In this document: positions 9,372 to 17,672 of the stretch, piece after piece | How the letters are laid out: every line of letters begins with the position of its first letter | How positions within the stretch are numbered: the stretch's first letter is position 1 | DNA from: Calditrichia bacterium | Lineage (GTDB): Bacteria > Calditrichota > Calditrichia > Calditrichales > Calditrichaceae | Direction: 5' to 3' | Assembly (NCBI GenBank): GCA_026983775.1 | Contig: JALSTK010000109.1 | Coordinates: 96,423-160,422, forward strand | DNA length: 64,000 nt | Program-made: the position numbers and the translations under genes | Notes under the pieces: generated by a model | Told to the model about the DNA's origin: nothing | Seen by the model: only the letters and a program-made list of their open reading frames with translations | Database searches by the model: none

Positions 9372-10568
9372 TCAAACTTCGCTCAAAGCCGCAATGCCCG
9401 GTAATTCTTTACCCTCCAAAAATTCCAGCGAAGCGCCGCCGCCTGTTGAAACATGTGTAAACCGCTCATCCATTCCAAATTGACTGATTGCCGCCGCGGA
9501 ATCTCCTCCTCCGATAACACTAGTGGCACCCTTCCGGGTCGCTTCGGCAATCGCCTCGGCCACAGCCCGGGTCCCTTTTGCAAAATTACTCATCTCGAAA
9601 ACACCTAGCGGACCGTTCCAGACAATCGTTCTGGCTTTAGCGATTTCCTGCTTAAAAATTTCTATGGTTTGCGGCCCGATATCCAGCCCCATAAAATCGG
9701 CCGGTATGGAATGTATATCCACAACCCTGGCTGGCGCTTCATTATCGAAGGCTGAGGCTATCTTAATATCCACAGGCAGAAGGAGCCGTACCCCTTTTCC
9801 CCGGGCCTCATCCAGAATTTCAGCGGCTAAAGAAATTTTATCCGCCTCCAGCAAGGAAGTACCGATTTCATATCCCTGAGCTTTAAAAAAGGTATAAGCC
9901 ATACCTCCGCCGATAATCAGGGAGTCCACTTTACTGAATAAGTTACGGATGACATCAATTTTTCCGGAAATCTTTGCGCCACCCAAAATGGCCACATAGG
10001 GCCGTTCGGGATTACCCACCGCCTGACCTAAATATTTCAATTCTTTCTCGATTAAATAACCGGCGGCGGCTTGCTTAAAATAACGGGTGACCCCCACGGT
10101 GGAAGCATGGGCACGATGCGCCGTACCGAAAGCGTCGTTTACATAAACATCGGCGCCTGCGGCCAGCTGCCGGGCAAATTCCGGATCATTGTCCGTTTCT
10201 TCTTTATGGAAACGCAGATTCTCCAGTAAGAGTACCTGCCCGGGCCGAAGGTCTGCCTTTAAAGCATCCACTTCTTTACCCACACAATCGGCAGCCATGG
10301 TCACCGGACAGCCAAGCAGAGCCCTCAAACGCTCGGCGACCGGCTTTAAACGCAGCGCTTCCTTTATCTCACCTTTGGGCCGCCCCAAATGGCTGCACAA
10401 GATGGCACTACCGCCATCGGTTAGAATCTTCCGAATAGTCGGCAAGGAAGCCTTTATGCGGCGATCGTCGGTAATCTCCTGTCTATCGTTTAAGGGAACG
10501 TTAAAATCACAACGTACCAAAACTTTTTTTCCCTTAAGTGCTAATTGATCGATGGTCAATTTTGCCAT
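9372..10568 (-). CDS. pgk: Phosphoglycerate kinase
   Basis: It transfers the acyl phosphate of 1,3-bisphosphoglycerate to ADP. The 398 residues match the bacterial family length. The N-terminal substrate domain shows KVLVRCDFNVPL, the HLGRP motif and LLLENLRFHKEE. The C-terminal nucleotide domain shows VWNGPLGVFE and the GGGDSAAAISQFG and STGGGASLEFLEG glycine-rich motifs. It sits between gap and tpiA, 78 bp before tpiA and 65 bp after gap. The gap to gap contains an intrinsic terminator, so pgk expression is probably lower than, or separable from, gap. Confidence 0.97.
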   Translation of the reverse strand: MAKLTIDQLALKGKKVLVRCDFNVPLNDRQEITDDRRIKASLPTIRKILTDGGSAILCSHLGRPKGEIKEALRLKPVAERLRALLGCPVTMAADCVGKEVDALKADLRPGQVLLLENLRFHKEETDNDPEFARQLAAGADVYVNDAFGTAHRAHASTVGVTRYFKQAAAGYLIEKELKYLGQAVGNPERPYVAILGGAKISGKIDVIRNLFSKVDSLIIGGGMAYTFFKAQGYEIGTSLLEADKISLAAEILDEARGKGVRLLLPVDIKIASAFDNEAPARVVDIHSIPADFMGLDIGPQTIEIFKQEIAKARTIVWNGPLGVFEMSNFAKGTRAVAEAIAEATRKGATSVIGGGDSAAAISQFGMDERFTHVSTGGGASLEFLEGKELPGIAALSEV

Positions 10569-10598
10569 TTTTCTACCTTCTACTAAATTGGTTCATAC

Positions 10599-10623
10599 AA
10601 AAAGAGGCCGGTCTCCCAGCCTC
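10599..10623 (-). terminator. Intra-operon intrinsic terminator/attenuator between gap and pgk
   Basis: On the minus strand an 8-bp stem (10616-10623 with 10604-10611, one G-T wobble) closes a GAGA tetraloop of the GNRA type and is followed directly by TTTTTG. It lies 11 bp after the gap stop and about 30 bp before the pgk start. It should end part of the gap transcripts while letting some run into pgk. Confidence 0.7.
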
Positions 10624-10633
10624 AAATCTTGTT

Positions 10634-11635
10634 TTAAAGGGTTGCCATTTTTTTCAATAAATCGAAAGCTCTGTTCGAATAGCCCCATTCATTATCATAC
10701 CAGGAAAGAACTTTGACCATGTTCCCGTCGATCACATAGGTGGACAGACTGTCGAAAATGCTGGAATGAGGGTTATTGATAATATCGATCGATACAATCG
10801 GGTCCTCGCAGTATTCGAGGATGCCCTTCATAGGTCCTTCTGCATATTTTTTAAAGGCGGCATTCACCTCATCCATAGTGACATCCTTTTTAAGATCCGC
10901 CACAAAATCCACAATGGCACCATCGGAGATAGGAATACGCATCGACATGCCGTTCAATTTGCCATTCAGCTCGGGAATCACCTTGCCAATGGCTATGGCA
11001 GCACCGGTTGTGGTTGGAATCAGATTCACACCGGCTGCTCTGGCTCTGCGCAGATCACTGTGCGGCAGGTCCAGAATACGCTGGTCATTGGTGTAGGCAT
11101 GAACGGTAGTCATCAGACCTCGGTTAATGCCAAAAGTATCGTTGAGTACTTTTACCAGAGGGCCGAAACAATTGGTCGTACAGGAAGCGTTCGACACGAT
11201 TTGATCTTCCGGTTTTAAATCATCGTCATTAACCCCCAGTACAATGGTGCGGTCTATTTCATCTTTAGCCGGTACGGTTAACAGTACTTTTCTGGCCCCG
11301 GCCTCCAAATGCATGGCGATCTGAGCTCTTTTACGGAATACACCCGTCGATTCGATCACAATATCCACGCCCATTTCCTTCCAGGGCAAATTTTTGGGAT
11401 CCCGTTCTTCGAAAACTTTCACCTTACGATCGCCGGCAACCAGCGTGTCGCCGGAAAAATGAACTTCATCCGGATAACGACCATGAACGGAATCGTATTT
11501 TAACAAATGAGCCAGGGTTTTGGCGTCCGTTAAATCATTAATAGCTACAAATTCCACATCCTTATCATGACGAGCCGCCTTAAAAATCAATCTTCCGATC
11601 CGACCGAAACCGTTAATCGCTACTTTAATACTCAT
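10634..11635 (-). CDS. gap: Glyceraldehyde-3-phosphate dehydrogenase
   Basis: It oxidises glyceraldehyde 3-phosphate to 1,3-bisphosphoglycerate with NAD(P). The 333-aa protein has the N-terminal Rossmann motif INGFGRIGRL, Asp at INDL suggesting NAD preference, the catalytic SNASCTTNC, and the C-terminal WYDNEWGYSNR motif. The start at 11635 has a good AAGGAG seven bases upstream. It is the first gene of the glycolytic run. A terminator immediately after it suggests it is expressed more strongly than pgk and tpiA. Confidence 0.97.
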   Translation of the reverse strand: MSIKVAINGFGRIGRLIFKAARHDKDVEFVAINDLTDAKTLAHLLKYDSVHGRYPDEVHFSGDTLVAGDRKVKVFEERDPKNLPWKEMGVDIVIESTGVFRKRAQIAMHLEAGARKVLLTVPAKDEIDRTIVLGVNDDDLKPEDQIVSNASCTTNCFGPLVKVLNDTFGINRGLMTTVHAYTNDQRILDLPHSDLRRARAAGVNLIPTTTGAAIAIGKVIPELNGKLNGMSMRIPISDGAIVDFVADLKKDVTMDEVNAAFKKYAEGPMKGILEYCEDPIVSIDIINNPHSSIFDSLSTYVIDGNMVKVLSWYDNEWGYSNRAFDLLKKMATL

Positions 11636-11874
11636 TTTGGAACTCCTTCATATTGTTAACATGATCTGTTTTATTACTTAGTATCTTCAATCTTTTCATA
11701 GATTTTCAAACTAAAAAAAGGTTGATCTTTAGTCAAGTAAAAATATTATTACCTTGAACAATTACTGTTTTTTTGAAACACTGGTAAATTTAAACGAATT
11801 TGCAGTGATAGCTTATCCCTTCCCACAATCATTCCGAAGGCGTGAGCTACAAATTCCCCCTCGCTTTTAAAAAA

Positions 11875-12269
11875 GGCTCTACCGGGTTTCTTGTGAAGCC
11901 GTATATTAATAAAGACTGATAAAAGGAATGAAACAATTTTTTATGGTTTCGTTTATCTTGTATTTAAAAACAATAGTATCCGAAGGATACGAATATGAGT
12001 AGCCACAGGCTTGGCCTGTGGTAAAGCGGAAAAATAGAGCGCGACGCTGAAGGCGTCGAATGTGGAACACAGAGCATGCTATCCAAATAGGAGACCGTAT
12101 ACATTGAAAGGCCTGGTTTATTTTACCGCTTTGCGGTAATCCTATTCGGTTGCATCTTGCCCACAGGCTTAGCTCCTGCCCGGAGGCTGACGGGTGCGGC
12201 TATTCATATTCCATCACTTCGTGATGATTTGAGAATGCGGCCTTTAGCCACAAGAAACCCAATAGGGCC
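11875..12269. mobile_element. MITE-like element: imperfect terminal inverted repeats flanking five hairpins
   Basis: Two 21-bp ends face each other: 11875-11895 and the reverse complement of 12249-12269. They match at 18 of 21 positions, including an exact 12-bp core GGGTTTCTTGTG, and the three differences are all transitions. Looser similarity (CCCC plus T/A-rich tract) extends outward to about 11857 and 12285. Inside are five short palindromes with 3-nt loops: 11976-11990, 12003-12021, 12042-12058, 12123-12139 and 12212-12226. No ORF of useful length is present. The structure fits a non-autonomous transposable element; family is uncertain, and an ISL3-like end is only a guess. Confidence 0.65.
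11976..12226. repeat. Cluster of five triloop hairpins
   Basis: Five hairpins with 6-8 bp stems and 3-nt apical loops occur in 250 bp: GTATCC-GAA-GGATAC, CCACAGGC-TTG-GCCTGTGG, CGACGCT-GAA-GGCGTCG (one wobble), TTACCGC-TTT-GCGGTAA and CATCAC-TTC-GTGATG. The stems differ in sequence, so they are not copies of one repeat. Their shared geometry suggests REP-like or structured non-coding RNA elements inside the surrounding inverted-repeat-bounded element. Confidence 0.75.
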
Positions 12270-12481
12270 AAAAAAGAAAAAGGGGCGCGTTGTTTTTTCA
12301 GGAAATTCAACGGCATAACCTATTGTATGTACATTGCTTATGTGTCTATCATCCATACAGTTTGGATACCTTTCATAAAAAATTTATTCCTCTTACTTTC
12401 ATTCTCTAAAATGTTAAATGATTTGCCTCATTATGGACAATAATTTATATTTCTTTAATTTTATTAAAGTTAAAGGTTTCA

Positions 12482-13801
12482 ATGTTTGGAAAAACCCTCA
12501 TAAAAAACGGACTTATTATCACCATGGATGGAGACGAACGGGTCTTTCGCGGTGATATTTTAATTAAAGATCGTAAAATTATACGGGTCGGCAAAAGTAT
12601 TGACGATCGGGATGGGGATTGGTTCGACGCCGAACCTTACCTGATCGTACCCGGTTTGATTCAAACCCATGTCCATCTTTGCCAGACCCTGTTTCGCAAT
12701 TTAGCCGAAGATCTGTCCCTGATGGATTGGCTGCAAAAAAAGATCTGGCCTTATGAAGGCAACCATACGGTAGAAACGATTGCGGTCAGTGCCCGCCTGG
12801 GTATAGCCGAGCTTCTACTATCCGGTACCACCACTATAATGGACATGGGAACGGTACTTCATGAAGATACCATCTTCGAAGAGCTGGCTAAGAGCGGTTT
12901 GCGCGCTGTAGCCGGAAAGGCAATGATGGATTTGGGCCGACGTCCGGAAGGTCTTCGGGAGAATACTTCGGAAAGCATAAACGAAAGTTTGCGCTTGCTA
13001 AAAAAATGGCATAACTTTGATCATGAGCGGCTGAAATATGCATTTGCTCCCCGTTTCGCGCTATCGTGTACAGACGATCTTTTGAAGGAGACTTTCAGGT
13101 TAACACAGACTTATCATGTGTTATTCCATACCCATGCGGCGGAGAATATCCATGAAGTGGGCCTCATCCGGGAACGGTTCGGAGTAAGCAATATCCGCTT
13201 ATTTGAAAAATTAGGGATTACCGGTCGAAACGTATGTCTGGCCCATTGCATCTGGACCGATGAAGAAGACAGGCAATTGTTGAAGGAACACGAAATCAAA
13301 GTATTGCATTGTCCTTCGGCAAATTTAAAACTCGGTTCCGGAATCGCACCTATCCCGGATTATCTGGATGAAGGAATCACGGTTTCCATCGGTGCAGACG
13401 GGGCACCTTGTAATAATAATATGAATATTTTCCAGGAGATGCGCCTTGCAGCTCTCATTCAAAAACCTAAATACGGAGCTCTGGCCATGCCTGCAAAGGA
13501 CGTGTTAAAGATGGCAACCATTAACGGCGCCCGCACCCTGGGTCTGGAACATTTGATCGGTAGTATCGAGGCCGGAAAACGAGCCGATCTTACATTAATA
13601 AAAATGAATCAAGTTCATTCAATTCCTTACGACAATATATATAATAAACTGATTTTTTCCAGCCAGGCAGCGGATGTGGAATATGTGATGGTCGATGGTA
13701 AATGGCTTTTAAAAGGACGTCGTCTCCAAACCATCGATCTTGCTTCCCTGCTTAAAGAAGTACCTGTAGCTTTGAAAAAAATTGATCGTTCACTTAATTG
13801 A
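12482..13801 (+). CDS. Amidohydrolase of the MtaD/TrzN/SsnA deaminase family
   Basis: A 439-aa metal-dependent hydrolase of the subgroup that deaminates 5'-methylthioadenosine, S-adenosylhomocysteine, adenosine, guanine or related rings. The metal and catalytic residues are visible: the HVH motif in IQTHVHLCQTLF, HTHAAEN with metal His and catalytic Glu, LAHCIWTD, and SIGADGAPCNNNMN with the metal Asp. The C-terminal IEAGKRADLTLI is the usual composite beta-sandwich signature. It leads a four-gene operon with an ITPase and adenosine deaminase, which supports a purine substrate. MTA/SAH deaminase is my best guess, but substrate is not proven. Confidence 0.85.
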   Translation: MFGKTLIKNGLIITMDGDERVFRGDILIKDRKIIRVGKSIDDRDGDWFDAEPYLIVPGLIQTHVHLCQTLFRNLAEDLSLMDWLQKKIWPYEGNHTVETIAVSARLGIAELLLSGTTTIMDMGTVLHEDTIFEELAKSGLRAVAGKAMMDLGRRPEGLRENTSESINESLRLLKKWHNFDHERLKYAFAPRFALSCTDDLLKETFRLTQTYHVLFHTHAAENIHEVGLIRERFGVSNIRLFEKLGITGRNVCLAHCIWTDEEDRQLLKEHEIKVLHCPSANLKLGSGIAPIPDYLDEGITVSIGADGAPCNNNMNIFQEMRLAALIQKPKYGALAMPAKDVLKMATINGARTLGLEHLIGSIEAGKRADLTLIKMNQVHSIPYDNIYNKLIFSSQAADVEYVMVDGKWLLKGRRLQTIDLASLLKEVPVALKKIDRSLN

Positions 13802-13815
13802 TACAGGAGTCCGAT

Positions 13816-14628
13816 ATGAAATCTTTGTATCGTCTGAGTATACTGTTAGTCTCTTTGGCACTGTTTTTAAGTTGCAGTTCCAATAAGAACGCCAAAAATG
13901 GAAATCTGATGTCCGATACGGATATGTTTGCCCTGGGTTCTACCCAATTCAATCAGGGACATTACAAGGAAGCCCTGCATACTTTCAAATCATTGATATT
14001 GGAACATCCCACATCCGATCTGCATATTGATTCCCAATTAAAGATCGCTGCCTGTTACGGTGCCCTGGAAGACTATGAAGAACAGATGAAAGCCATCCTG
14101 CAGCTTTTGAAAGAGAATATAATTCCGGACCGTGTGCCTCAAATCTATGTACAGATCGGGAAATTTTATGAACAGGCCGCCCGTTTTAACCCCAATACGA
14201 TCACTTCCGATACAACGGATTACGAAACTGCTCTTTCCTATTACAAAAAAGCTATTGAATATAAGGAGAGCACCGATACCCTTTCCAAAGCGGAAGCGAT
14301 TTACAGACGCGGTCTGGTCAATGCCAAGCTGAATAGGATGAATGAGGCCATTGCTCAATATAACTTTGTGGTCCGTGGTTATCCCAATAGCCCTTTCGCT
14401 CTTCTGGCTCAGGTGAAATTGCAAAATCCGCAGGACACTTCGGAGCTGGCTATGGACGAGGCTTCTCTGGAGAGCTACCGTCAAACCCTGGGTACGGCAG
14501 TTCCGGCAATAGAGCAAACTCCGCCGGAACAACCCGTTGTACAACCGCAGAACGTACCGGCGGACACATCACAGATTCTGCCGCCCGAAATGCAAAGTAC
14601 ACCTCAGGATACCAGCGGTGGTCATTAA
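13816..14628 (+). CDS. TPR-repeat lipoprotein
   Basis: A 270-aa protein with a lipoprotein signal peptide (LALFLSC, Cys at residue 20). It has tetratricopeptide-type repeats at roughly residues 40-190 (FALGSTQFNQGHYKEALHTF and AEAIYRRGLVNAKLNRMNEA) and a Pro/Gln/Thr-rich tail. The layout resembles BamD/YbgF-like envelope scaffolds, but no specific assignment is justified. An in-frame ATG at 13798 exists; the ATG at 13816 is preferred because it places the signal peptide at the N-terminus and has CAGGAGT upstream. It overlaps the following gene at TAATG. Confidence 0.8.
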   Translation: MKSLYRLSILLVSLALFLSCSSNKNAKNGNLMSDTDMFALGSTQFNQGHYKEALHTFKSLILEHPTSDLHIDSQLKIAACYGALEDYEEQMKAILQLLKENIIPDRVPQIYVQIGKFYEQAARFNPNTITSDTTDYETALSYYKKAIEYKESTDTLSKAEAIYRRGLVNAKLNRMNEAIAQYNFVVRGYPNSPFALLAQVKLQNPQDTSELAMDEASLESYRQTLGTAVPAIEQTPPEQPVVQPQNVPADTSQILPPEMQSTPQDTSGGH

Positions 14629-15185
14629 TGTTTATTGGTATCGGTTCACAGAACAGGACAAAAGTTGCCGCCTGTCGACTGGCTTTTCAACAGTTGCAAC
14701 AAAAATTTCCGCAGGCTTTTGACGAAGACCCGATTTTCAGTACCTTTTCCACGAACACAACTGTGCCCGACATGCCGTTAACCCTGGCTGAGATACAACA
14801 AGGAGCTCTCGAAAGAGCTCTTTTTGTTTTTAATCAACAGAGTAAACGGGGAATTGCTTTAGGTATGGAAGGCGGTGTTTTTCGTTTGGATCGGGGCCAA
14901 CAGAGCTTGTTGCAAAATTGGGTGTATGCTTATGACGGACAAAAAGGATTTTACGGCTGTTCGGCGGCAATCCCTCTGCCCGTTACAATTGAAAAAGCAC
15001 TCTACGATCAAAACAGGGAACTGGCGGAAGTTATTGATGAACTGAGCGGTTTATCGGATGTACGGTCTAACGACGGGGCTTTCGGTATCTTAACCCGTAA
15101 TCTGATTTCCCGTACGGCTGCTTTTGAGATGGCTGTCATTTCGGCCATGACCCCCTTTTTAAATTTCGAATATTACATGCATTAA
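14628..15185 (+). CDS. yjjX: Inosine/xanthosine triphosphatase (YjjX family)
   Basis: A 185-aa housecleaning nucleotidase expected to hydrolyse non-canonical ITP and XTP so they are not built into nucleic acids. The family pattern is visible: IGSQNRTKVAA at the N-terminus (phosphate binding), ALGMEGGVF in the centre, and the diagnostic RSNDGAFGILTRNLISR near the C-terminus. The ATG overlaps the stop of the TPR lipoprotein, implying translational coupling. Its place between two purine deaminases, which produce hypoxanthine-type compounds, makes biological sense. Confidence 0.9.
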   Translation: MFIGIGSQNRTKVAACRLAFQQLQQKFPQAFDEDPIFSTFSTNTTVPDMPLTLAEIQQGALERALFVFNQQSKRGIALGMEGGVFRLDRGQQSLLQNWVYAYDGQKGFYGCSAAIPLPVTIEKALYDQNRELAEVIDELSGLSDVRSNDGAFGILTRNLISRTAAFEMAVISAMTPFLNFEYYMH

Positions 15186-15205
15186 GGATAGATAAGGAAA
15201 TATTT

Positions 15206-16234
15206 ATGTATATAGACCCAAAACTCATTAAGCAAATGCCTAAAACGGATCTGCATTGTCATCTGGACGGCAGTCTGCGGATCGATACGGTTCTGGACCT
15301 GGCCAAAAAGCAAAAGGTAGAACTTCCTACGACCGATCGCAAGGCTCTAAAAAAATTACTGGTTCCCGGACTGAAATGTAAAAGCCTGGTTGAATATTTA
15401 CGGCCTTTTGATATCACCCTTTCCGTCATGCAGGAAGCGGAAGCACTCTATCGTACGGCCTTCGAGCTGGCCGAGGATGCGGCCAAAGAGAATGTCTGGT
15501 ATCTTGAAGTGCGTTACTCTCCCGTATTGCACACCAAAAAAGGTATGCGCCTCACCGAAATCGTCGATGCGGTTCTGGCCGGCCTGAAGGATGCCGAAAA
15601 AAAATACCATATCAAAACAGGAGTCATTATTTGCGGAATGCGTAACATCAATCCGGAGACCTCCTTAATCCTGGCCGAGCTGGCTACGGCATACAAAAAT
15701 CAGGGTGTAGTCGCTTTTGATCTGGCCGGTGCGGAGGAGAATTATCCTGCCAAACATCATCGCGAAGCTTTCTACCTGATTCTGAATAATAATATTAATT
15801 GTACAGCCCATGCCGGTGAAGCCTATGGACCGGAAAGCATTCATCAGGCGATCCATTACTGCGGTGCTCACCGTATCGGCCACGGAACCCGTTTGAAAGA
15901 GGACGGAGATTTACTGAACTATGTAAACGATCACCGCATCCCTTTAGAGATTTGTCTGACCAGCAACATACAGACCAAAGCCGCCACTTCTTACGAAGCC
16001 CATCCTTTAAAATTTTATTATGACTACGGCTTACGGGTAACCATTAATACCGATAACCGGCTCATCTCCGACACAACGGTGACCAAAGAATTGCACCTGG
16101 CCGCAAAATACGCAGATTGGAATATGAATGATTTGAAGAATGTCATTGTCGCCGGATTTAAGAGCGCATTTATGCCCATGCGGGAAAAAGCCATTATGCT
16201 GAATATGGTCAATGCCGAGTTGGAGAAGTACTAA
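15206..16234 (+). CDS. add: Adenosine deaminase
   Basis: It converts adenosine (or deoxyadenosine) to inosine in purine salvage. The 342-aa TIM-barrel protein has the zinc motif LHCHLDGSLR at the N-terminus, TAHAGEAYGPESI with the catalytic Glu, RIGHGTRL with the catalytic His, and NTDNRLISDTTVTKE with the metal Asp. Length and motif order fit adenosine deaminase; adenine deaminase of the same superfamily is less likely but not excluded. Last gene of the purine operon, 20 bp after yjjX. Confidence 0.92.
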   Translation: MYIDPKLIKQMPKTDLHCHLDGSLRIDTVLDLAKKQKVELPTTDRKALKKLLVPGLKCKSLVEYLRPFDITLSVMQEAEALYRTAFELAEDAAKENVWYLEVRYSPVLHTKKGMRLTEIVDAVLAGLKDAEKKYHIKTGVIICGMRNINPETSLILAELATAYKNQGVVAFDLAGAEENYPAKHHREAFYLILNNNINCTAHAGEAYGPESIHQAIHYCGAHRIGHGTRLKEDGDLLNYVNDHRIPLEICLTSNIQTKAATSYEAHPLKFYYDYGLRVTINTDNRLISDTTVTKELHLAAKYADWNMNDLKNVIVAGFKSAFMPMREKAIMLNMVNAELEKY

Positions 16235-16256
16235 AATTAAACCATCGGATGTTCTT

Positions 16257-16502
16257 TTAACGAATTTTCCAGAGACGCCATCTCTTGCGTAAACGGGGCA
16301 TCCAGCCTTTACGTAACAGAGCCAAAGCCAACAGGAAGAGCAGTAAACCCGGAATAATGGGGACAACCAGCCCCAGCAAAGCTACCAGGATTAAAACAAT
16401 GGCAATAAGGTACTTATTGCGACTAAAGGAGAGAATGTCTTCCCATAGAGGCTTCTTTTCTTTTTTTACAGGCAGGCGATTCATATCTTCCTCTACGTGC
16501 AT
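16257..16502 (-). CDS. Small membrane protein, PGPGW-like
   Basis: An 81-aa protein with a charged N-terminus and a long hydrophobic hairpin (residues about 33-66) around VVPIIPGLLLFLLALALL. This resembles the PGPGW/DUF454 small transmembrane families, which have a Pro-Gly-centred helical hairpin. The C-terminus is strongly basic (RLRKRWRLWKIR). The start could be the second Met at residue 7. It is convergent with add. Function unknown. Confidence 0.6.
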   Translation of the reverse strand: MHVEEDMNRLPVKKEKKPLWEDILSFSRNKYLIAIVLILVALLGLVVPIIPGLLLFLLALALLRKGWMPRLRKRWRLWKIR

Positions 16503-16527
16503 TCCGTCAAATAGTTACCGGATAGTA

Positions 16528-17508
16528 TTATAGCCAGCCCTGCTCTTCATACCATTTCAACGTCAGAACGATACCTTCTTCTAAGGAAATCCTGGTTTTA
16601 AAATTGAAATCAAGCATGGCTCTTTGCGGGCTGCATATCCAAAATTCCGGTTTCATTTCCAGAACTTTCTGGGAATTGAGGATGGAAGGCTTACCGGTCA
16701 ATTTACTGATACCCTCGGAAAGCGAGGCGATTCCTTCCATAGCAAATACAGGAATATTAATACGAAATCCCCGTTTGCCGAAATATTGTAAGGTAAGTTC
16801 TGCCAGACGGTCTATGGAATAGGGTTGAGGATTCGCCAGAAAATAGGTTCTGCCCAGCGATTTTTTTCGTTCGGCGGCCAGGATCATACCATCGACCAGA
16901 TCATAGACATGAATAAGACTCAAATAACGATCCGTTCCACCTAACTTAGGAATGAGGCCCTTTTTAAACGTCTTAAAAAGTTGCAGAACATCCGTATCCC
17001 GCGGGCCATAGACGGCAGGGGGACGAACGACGGTTATGGGAATTTCTTTTTTATGTGCCAGAGCATATTGTTCCGCTTTCAGCTTGCTTCTTCCGTAATC
17101 GGTTAACGGATGGGGTTCCGATTTTTCATCAATCGCATATAACCCGGGACTGGGACCGACGGCGGCCTGGGAGCTGGTTACCAGAAGACGATTTAAGGAT
17201 ACCTTACCGGCCCGAATCACATCGATCAGATTTTTAGTACCTTCATAATTTACCCGGTAATAATCATCCGTATTCCGGGCTTTGGTCACACCCGCCAAAT
17301 GATAGATATAATCCATATCCTTAATCGCATGGCTCAGTGAATCTTTATCGCTCAGGCTCCCGTAAAAGCACTCCACATTCAGGTCGGCTATCCAGTGCAG
17401 ATTACTGGTAGTACGTACCAAAGTGCGTACTCTGTGTCCCTTTTCAAGTAATTTTTCCGCAAGAAAACTACCGACAAATCCGGTTGCGCCGGTGATGAGT
17501 ATATTCAT
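16528..17508 (-). CDS. NAD(P)-dependent SDR epimerase/dehydratase, candidate ceramide-pathway reductase
   Basis: A 326-aa extended short-chain dehydrogenase/reductase. It has the TGATGFVGSFLAEKLL Rossmann motif, HLAGVTKA, an SSQAAVG active-site Ser region, and the catalytic YGRSK (Tyr-x-x-x-Lys). It is transcribed away from serine palmitoyltransferase across a 164-bp shared promoter region. In the bacterial sphingolipid pathway a reductase of this extended-SDR type (CerR) reduces the 3-keto group of the sphingoid product. The neighbourhood suggests that role here, but sugar epimerase or other reductase functions remain possible. Confidence 0.8.
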   Translation of the reverse strand: MNILITGATGFVGSFLAEKLLEKGHRVRTLVRTTSNLHWIADLNVECFYGSLSDKDSLSHAIKDMDYIYHLAGVTKARNTDDYYRVNYEGTKNLIDVIRAGKVSLNRLLVTSSQAAVGPSPGLYAIDEKSEPHPLTDYGRSKLKAEQYALAHKKEIPITVVRPPAVYGPRDTDVLQLFKTFKKGLIPKLGGTDRYLSLIHVYDLVDGMILAAERKKSLGRTYFLANPQPYSIDRLAELTLQYFGKRGFRINIPVFAMEGIASLSEGISKLTGKPSILNSQKVLEMKPEFWICSPQRAMLDFNFKTRISLEEGIVLTLKWYEEQGWL

Positions 17509-17672
17509 CCTGGATTCAATTCCTCATTTTACAATAAAGTACGTCATAAAACCGAATGTCTGATTTTAAAAAAGTTTAGCAAATATCGCAAACTTTTAAT
17601 ATATTTAAATTTATGATTTTCGAAGACCTAACAACAATCTAACATTTTTCAGACCTTTCCTCTGGAGGCGTT

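Noticed and set aside
11976..12226. Hairpin cluster read as a CRISPR array
   Set aside because: The palindromes have different sequences, lengths and irregular spacing; there is no direct repeat unit and no cas gene in the window.
14038..14544. 168-aa minus-strand ORF opposite the TPR lipoprotein
   Set aside because: It is antisense to a convincing lipoprotein with signal peptide and TPR repeats; no start signal.
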